This document shows positions 60,175-64,000 of a stretch of DNA of 64,000 bases, piece after piece (within the stretch, counting starts at the first letter, position 1; each line of letters begins with the position of its first letter). The notes under the pieces are model-generated. The model ran no database searches. It was given only the letters and a program-made list of their open reading frames with translations, and had not been told where the DNA came from. Source of the DNA: Nocardioides rubriscoriae (GTDB lineage Bacteria; Actinomycetota; Actinomycetes; Propionibacteriales; Nocardioidaceae); assembly GCF_008087085.1 (NCBI RefSeq), contig NZ_VIYJ01000003.1, forward strand, positions 372,001 through 436,000, written 5' to 3'. The translations under genes were made by a program, and so were the position numbers.

Positions 60175-61530
60175 TCACGGGCTCGGGAACGCGGTGTTGA
60201 CGACACCATTGCGCACGTAGACGGTGATCGTGCTGACCGGGTTGCCCTGGGGGTCGGTGCCGATGGTGCGGCCCAGGTCGTAGGTGATCTTGCCGGGGTC
60301 GTGGGGGTCGATGTCGCCCTTGCGCAGGGCCTCGCCGACGTAGTCCTTGAGCTGCTCCTCGGTGATCCCCTCGTGGAAGTGGCTCTTGCCGGGGGTGTTG
60401 GCGTCGGGCCAGTGCCCTTCCTTGATGTGTTCAAGGGGCGTGTTGTCGCCCTTCTTGTACTTCACGACCTCGTCCCAGGTGTGGTCGATCTTGGGCGGCA
60501 GGTTGCGCCAGTCGTCGAGGTCGTCGACCTTGCGCACCGCGGCCGCCTCGTCGAGGTCCTTGGCGCGCTTGAAGCGCGCCAGGACCGTGCGCAGGCCCGG
60601 CACCTTGGTCACGACGGACTCGAGCTTGAGCACGGCGCGGGCCTTGGCCAGGCGGCGCAGGTCGTTGAGCGCGTCGAGGATCTTCATGGCGGCCCTGACC
60701 GCGCGGGTGCCCGCGATCGCGGTGCCGGCCGCCGCCCCACCGCCGAAGGTGAAGAAGCCGACCACGACGCCCACACCGACGCTGATGCCGGCCTCGATGG
60801 CCAGGTCGCGCATGATGCCCTTGATGATGTCGCGGTGCTCGTCGACGGTGCTGGCGTACTGCTCGCACGCGTCGGCGAGCGAGTCACAGACCTCCGCCAG
60901 GTCGCCGGCCGCGAGCTTGACGTCGCCGGCCGCGTTGACCGCCAGCGGGACCTCGGGCGACCGCTGTGACTCGAGGTGGCTGATCGCGGTGTCGCAGTAC
61001 GACGGCAGCCGCCGTAGGTCGCCGGCGGCCGACCTCCAGCGCGACCCCGCCTCGCGCAGCCGGTCGGTGTCGGCGTTGGGCCACGCGAAGCCCTGCAGGT
61101 GGTCGACGACGAGGTTCCAGAACTCCGGGAAGTCGTCGTTGTCACCACCCAGGCTGCTCGGCGGCGTGCTCGTCGCCACGTCGACGGGTCCGTCGCCCAG
61201 GGCGGTCGCGCCGGTGTAGACCGGCGGCGGCCGGTTGAAGACCGAGGCCGTGTTGGCGTGGCGGTGGTTGTCGATCGAGGCGGCGGTGAGCCTGGCGAGG
61301 GTGGCGAAGGAGTCGACGAGGTCGTTGAACGCGGCCACGGCGTCGCGCGCGGCGGTGTCGTACTGCGCGCTGAACTCGGTGGAGGTCGCGTCGTCGCCCG
61401 CCATGGCGCCGTACCCGGACAGGTCGCGGGTCAGGCCGTTGTAGAACAGCGCCGCCAGCTGATTGCCGCCGACGAAGGCCGCGGCGGCGGAGTCGTAGGA
61501 ACCACCGGTCACGTCGATGGCCTGGTTCAC
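60175..61530 (-). CDS. Type VII secretion-type polymorphic toxin with WXG100-like N-terminus and C-terminal putative RNase domain
   Basis: A 451-residue protein. Residues 1-110 are an alanine-rich helical part. About 140-250 resembles the WXG100_2/CpnT-type helical pair (WPNADTDRLREAGSRWRSAA near 151-170). A hydrophobic/glycine-rich segment follows (ISVGVGVVVGFFTFGGG, near 255). The C-terminal 110 residues form a separate domain: EHIKEGHWPD, KSHFHEGIT, then YDLGRTIGTDPQGNP and a final VNTAFPSP. The His-His pair and TAFP ending resemble the EndoU/BECR class of RNase toxins, which I infer rather than prove. GTG start overlaps the stop of the WXG100 gene. An immunity candidate follows. Confidence 0.7.
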   Translation of the reverse strand: MNQAIDVTGGSYDSAAAAFVGGNQLAALFYNGLTRDLSGYGAMAGDDATSTEFSAQYDTAARDAVAAFNDLVDSFATLARLTAASIDNHRHANTASVFNRPPPVYTGATALGDGPVDVATSTPPSSLGGDNDDFPEFWNLVVDHLQGFAWPNADTDRLREAGSRWRSAAGDLRRLPSYCDTAISHLESQRSPEVPLAVNAAGDVKLAAGDLAEVCDSLADACEQYASTVDEHRDIIKGIMRDLAIEAGISVGVGVVVGFFTFGGGAAAGTAIAGTRAVRAAMKILDALNDLRRLAKARAVLKLESVVTKVPGLRTVLARFKRAKDLDEAAAVRKVDDLDDWRNLPPKIDHTWDEVVKYKKGDNTPLEHIKEGHWPDANTPGKSHFHEGITEEQLKDYVGEALRKGDIDPHDPGKITYDLGRTIGTDPQGNPVSTITVYVRNGVVNTAFPSP

Positions 61531-61832
61531 TGCACCCGCTCCCACATCGAGACGTTGGCGTCGACCGCGGCCGTGTAGTTGTCGTGAGCGGTGCGCGCGG
61601 CCCGGCGCATCGTCGTGAGCGCCGCGTGCATGGCGCGCATGCCCTTCTCCCACTCCTGGTGCGCCGCGCGCTGGGCCTGGGCCGACAGGCCCTCCCAGGT
61701 CTCGTGCAGGACCGCCATCCGCCGTTCGAGGTCGGTGGTGATGCGCTCGAGGTCGGCCTCGCACTGCTGCAGGTCGGTGATCACCGCGTCGAGCTCGGCG
61801 CGGTCGACGGAGAACGTGCCGGGGTCGCCCAT
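61527..61832 (-). CDS. WXG100-family protein (EsxA/B-like), copy 1
   Basis: A 101-residue helical-hairpin protein. The first helix carries DAVITDLQQCEADLERITTD, then the W-x-G-like turn HETWEGLSAQAQ (near 44-56, W-E-G) and a second long helix (RAMHAALTTMRRAARTAHDN). It is a typical ESX/type VII secreted or chaperone-like partner. It sits between its paralogue and the toxin, with a 1-bp start overlap and a GTGA overlap to the toxin gene. Confidence 0.85.
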   Translation of the reverse strand: MGDPGTFSVDRAELDAVITDLQQCEADLERITTDLERRMAVLHETWEGLSAQAQRAAHQEWEKGMRAMHAALTTMRRAARTAHDNYTAAVDANVSMWERVQ

Positions 61833-62152
61833 CAGCCGAGCCGGTCGACGATCTTGGCCGACACCACGTCGAGCCGCTGCTGCGACGCCTCGTCCTGGTG
61901 TGCCCAGTCACGCTGGGTGGCCTCGAGGAGCGCCGACATCGCGTCCAGTCCCTCCTTGACGTCGGCAGCGCCGGCCAGCCACTGCTCCCACGCGTCGGCG
62001 AACGCCTCGGCCGCGGCACCGGTCCAGCCCGAGCCGAGGAATCCCGACACCCGCCGGTCGATCGTGCGCCTGGTCTCCTCCAGCGCCTGGCTGGCCTCCA
62101 CCACGTCGGCGCGGCCGCGTCCGAACGCCTCGTGCATCATCTGCATCGTCAT
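61832..62152 (-). CDS. WXG100-family protein, copy 2
   Basis: A 106-residue protein of the same fold: helix 1 (ADVVEASQALEETRRTIDRR), the W-x-G turn GSGWTGAAAEAF near 40-51, helix 2 (DVKEGLDAMSALLEATQRDW). It begins the toxin operon with a GGGAG-type ribosome site. The two WXG100 proteins probably form a heterodimer, as EsxA/EsxB do. No EccC/EccD/EccB gene is visible, so the secretion engine lies elsewhere. Confidence 0.85.
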   Translation of the reverse strand: MTMQMMHEAFGRGRADVVEASQALEETRRTIDRRVSGFLGSGWTGAAAEAFADAWEQWLAGAADVKEGLDAMSALLEATQRDWAHQDEASQQRLDVVSAKIVDRLG

Positions 62153-62304
62153 CGGTCAGCTCCCTTCGAGTGTGTGGTCGGTCCTTCCCCACCGATCGGG
62201 GCGCTACACCACCGAGCCGGCCACGGACCCGTCGGCGGGGCACGCGAGGGGGACCTCGACGTGGCATGATCGAAGACCAGGTGGAAGCGGAGGAGGTGGC
62301 GTCG

Positions 62305-62412
62305 GTGCGAGGGATCGCTGACCGTGAGGTCGTCCGACCGCTGCCCGAGACCCGCCGCGACACGCGCCACCCCGCCGGGGCCTCCGACCTCGTCCTGGCC
62401 CCCGCACGGTGA
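62305..62412 (+). CDS. Short coupled leader ORF (35 codons)
   Basis: GTG at 62305 has a strong GGAGGAGG (62289-62296) eight bases before it, and its stop overlaps the next gene's GTG (GTGA). An in-frame ATG at 62266 would extend it to 48 residues. The peptide (VRGIADREVVRPLPETRRDT...) has no known relative. It may only couple translation of the following gene. Confidence 0.5.
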   Translation: MRGIADREVVRPLPETRRDTRHPAGASDLVLAPAR

Positions 62413-63530
62413 GCGCACCGATCGGGTCGCGACGTGCCGAGCTCGACCCCGACGACGGCCCGCGGATCCTGCTCCTCGTGGCCGCTGCGGCCGGGCTGGT
62501 CCTGGTGCTGGCCGTGGTCGGCTACCTGCTGCTGCGTGACGACGGCACCGACCCGGCCGACGCCGGTCCGACCGCCGGTCAGCCCTCGGTCGTCGCGCCC
62601 GGCGGCACCGTGTCGTCGTCGGCCCCCGCGGACGCCACCGAGGAGCCCGACCCGCTCGACGACCCGATGAGCCCGGCGTCGATCGACCTGCGCTACGAGA
62701 GCCTCGCCGCCTCCGTCACGACCGGCACCGACCGCTGCCGGACGGCCAAGGCACGCCGGGGCCAGGACGAGCGGGTGCGCTGCGACGTGCCGTCCGGCAC
62801 CCTCGAGCTCGTCACCTACACCCGGGCCACCGACCTCCTCGCCCGCCGGGCCGAGGCGGTCACCGACCGGCCCGGCGGCGTCCTCGACGCCAGCCGCACG
62901 CGCGTGATGATGGCCTTCCAGGACCCGGCCGCGCCGACGAGGGCGTCGGCGAAGGGGCCGAAGGGGAAGGGCGGCTCGAAGGGCGCCCAGACCAAGGGCG
63001 CAGGACGCGGCCGGACCTACCTGTACTGGGACGACCAGCGCGCCCGGCAGTCGGCCGTCTACCTGGCCGACGCCGGCACCGACCTGTCGGTCCTCTCCAC
63101 GGCGTACGACGCCACCGGGCCCGTGCGGCCCTACCCGACCAGCCTGACCGACAAGCAGCTGGTCGCCTTCACCCGGCGCTGGGTGAAGCCCGACGACTGC
63201 CTGCGGACCGTCACCGTCAACCCCGGAGCCGCGCAGGAGAGCTACTGCGACGTCAAGGGCCCGGTCGAGGTGTTCGTGGGGCGCTTCCGCACCAAGGCCG
63301 ACCTCGAGGCCTATCGCACCCTCGTGGTGGCCAGCGCGATCGCCGACAAGCGCACCCTGCGCGACTGGAACCGGGCCAAGGGCGGCGCCCCGGTCGGGGC
63401 GCTCTACGAGTACACGACCGGCGACGGCACCGTGGCGCGCTACTGGGACGACTCGTCGTGCCTGTGCTACGCCGAGGCCTTCCTCGCGCAGGGCAGCTAC
63501 GACCGGCTCGCCCGCTGGTGGGACCGCTAG
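62409..63530 (+). CDS. Membrane-anchored extracellular protein, unknown function, divergent from toxin operon
   Basis: A 373-residue protein with one transmembrane helix (about residues 21-42, LLLVAAAAGLVLVLAVVGYLLL) and a large extracellular part. After a low-complexity acidic linker, cysteines occur in pairs (TDRCRTAK with VRCDVPSG; DDCLRTVTVN with ESYCDVKGP; SSCLCYAEAF) and suggest disulfides. A lysine/glycine-rich insert (ASAKGPKGKGGSKGAQTKGA) is near 180-199. The stop TAG is part of a CTAGCTAGCTAG run. Divergent from the T7 toxin module, so it may belong to the same system. Confidence 0.6.
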   Translation: MSAPIGSRRAELDPDDGPRILLLVAAAAGLVLVLAVVGYLLLRDDGTDPADAGPTAGQPSVVAPGGTVSSSAPADATEEPDPLDDPMSPASIDLRYESLAASVTTGTDRCRTAKARRGQDERVRCDVPSGTLELVTYTRATDLLARRAEAVTDRPGGVLDASRTRVMMAFQDPAAPTRASAKGPKGKGGSKGAQTKGAGRGRTYLYWDDQRARQSAVYLADAGTDLSVLSTAYDATGPVRPYPTSLTDKQLVAFTRRWVKPDDCLRTVTVNPGAAQESYCDVKGPVEVFVGRFRTKADLEAYRTLVVASAIADKRTLRDWNRAKGGAPVGALYEYTTGDGTVARYWDDSSCLCYAEAFLAQGSYDRLARWWDR

Positions 63531-64000
63531 CTAGCTAGTGGCGGCCACCACGGCGATCGAGGTGTCGTCACCGCCCACCTGCGCGGGGTCGCCTACGTCG
63601 GCCGGCAGCCGCGCCCGCAGGGCGTCGAGCCCGCCGTCGCGCACGGTCGCGGCGAGGTCGCGAGCCGTCGTGGACCACCACGTGTCGGGGTCGGCGCGGG
63701 CCTTGCCGAAGCCGTCGGTGCAGACCATGGCCAGGACCACCGGGTCGTCCTGGTCGGCGGCGTCGGCAGCCAGGTCGACGGTCGCGGTGCGCAGCGACGA
63801 CATCGGGTCGGGCTGGCACAACGACGCGGTGCGGACCCCGTCGCCGTCGGGGTCGTCGGGCAGCGGCCGCCACGCCCGACCCGACGCCCGCACCACCACG
63901 GTGTCGCCGTCGCCGACCTGGAGGGCGACCAGACGGTCGTCGGAGACCGCGAGCGCGACCAGGGTCGTGCCGTAGGGCACGAGGGGGCCGCGACGGGCCT
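63531..64000 (-). CDS. PP2C-like serine/threonine phosphatase, C-terminal part (start beyond window)
   Basis: The visible 156 residues end a PP2C-fold protein: GTTLVALAVSDDRLVALQVGDGD, then the metal site CTDGFGKARAD and the final GGDDTSIAVVAAT, matching PPM-family motifs 7-11. Middle motif LVLAMVCTDG (here VVLAMVCTDGF) is typical. PP2C enzymes of actinobacteria often accompany kinases and type VII loci and dephosphorylate Ser/Thr sites. The N-terminus and any FHA or kinase partner lie to the right of the window. Confidence 0.8.
   Translation of the reverse strand, partial: ARRGPLVPYGTTLVALAVSDDRLVALQVGDGDTVVVRASGRAWRPLPDDPDGDGVRTASLCQPDPMSSLRTATVDLAADAADQDDPVVLAMVCTDGFGKARADPDTWWSTTARDLAATVRDGGLDALRARLPADVGDPAQVGGDDTSIAVVAATS

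Overview
The window is about 64 kb of chromosome from a high-GC actinobacterium. Gene content points to a Nocardioides-like member of the Propionibacteriales. Evidence for this is the mycothiol gene mshB, the split actinobacterial lysine genes dapC/dapD/dapE, an O-methyltransferase-sigE-rseA-htrA block, a 180 kDa-type NAD-glutamate dehydrogenase, many GTG starts, GTGA/ATGA gene overlaps, and -10 boxes of the form TANNNT lying 6-8 nt before the start codon (leaderless mRNAs). No rRNA, tRNA, CRISPR array, prophage or intact insertion sequence was seen. The genus is an inference.

Layout. 1-5.6 kb: end-truncated sensor kinase, DUF202 protein, thioesterase, a secreted-type unknown, a Nudix hydrolase and mshB. 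5.6-12 kb: DUF6113 and VanW proteins, a repeat-filled gap, a secreted lipase, a DUF389 protein, a cation diffusion facilitator and a GNAT protein. 12-16.1 kb: a tightly overlapping run fdxA-dapC-ACT protein-pheA-tyrA, ending in a strong hairpin shared with a convergent SUKH-like gene. 16.1-22.9 kb: SUKH-like protein, lytic transglycosylase-like protein, dapD, an exported protein, DinB, a stand-alone LigD-phosphoesterase domain, a frameshifted DUF222/HNH endonuclease and an exported protein. 23-31.7 kb: T-box-controlled ileS, VOC protein, collagen-like protein, DUF5999, then dapE-LOG-DivIVA-membrane protein-M14 peptidase. 31.7-41.1 kb: second composite repeat gap, enoyl-CoA hydratase, DUF3117-pepA-YdhR-like, the sigE stress operon, an HTH protein and an orphan SAF/CpaE pair.

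41.1-59.6 kb: a 750-bp repeat-rich gap, an unknown lipoprotein/membrane-protein pair, a WS/DGAT acyltransferase homologue whose catalytic histidine is replaced by glutamine, DUF6912, pruA, an old yellow enzyme, two DUF2505 paralogues, tryptophan dioxygenase, NAD-glutamate dehydrogenase and a heterodimeric ABC exporter. pruA, the dioxygenase and the dehydrogenase together give this stretch an amino-acid catabolism flavour. 59.6-64 kb: a compact type VII secretion-type toxin module of two WXG100 proteins, a polymorphic toxin and two small genes (immunity candidates), next to a membrane-anchored unknown and a PP2C-like phosphatase.

The strongest unexplained signal is a family of intergenic repeats. 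Palindromic REP-like units occur in six gaps. Two gaps (7.7-8.28 kb and 31.7-32.3 kb) hold composite elements built from the same modules in different order: an R element with GGGTCGTCC/GGACGACCC ends, an S hairpin element, a 72-bp palindrome centred on AAATTT, and REP units. In one gap S sits inside R; in the other R is intact and S lies elsewhere. The arrangement looks like small non-autonomous elements moving into each other.
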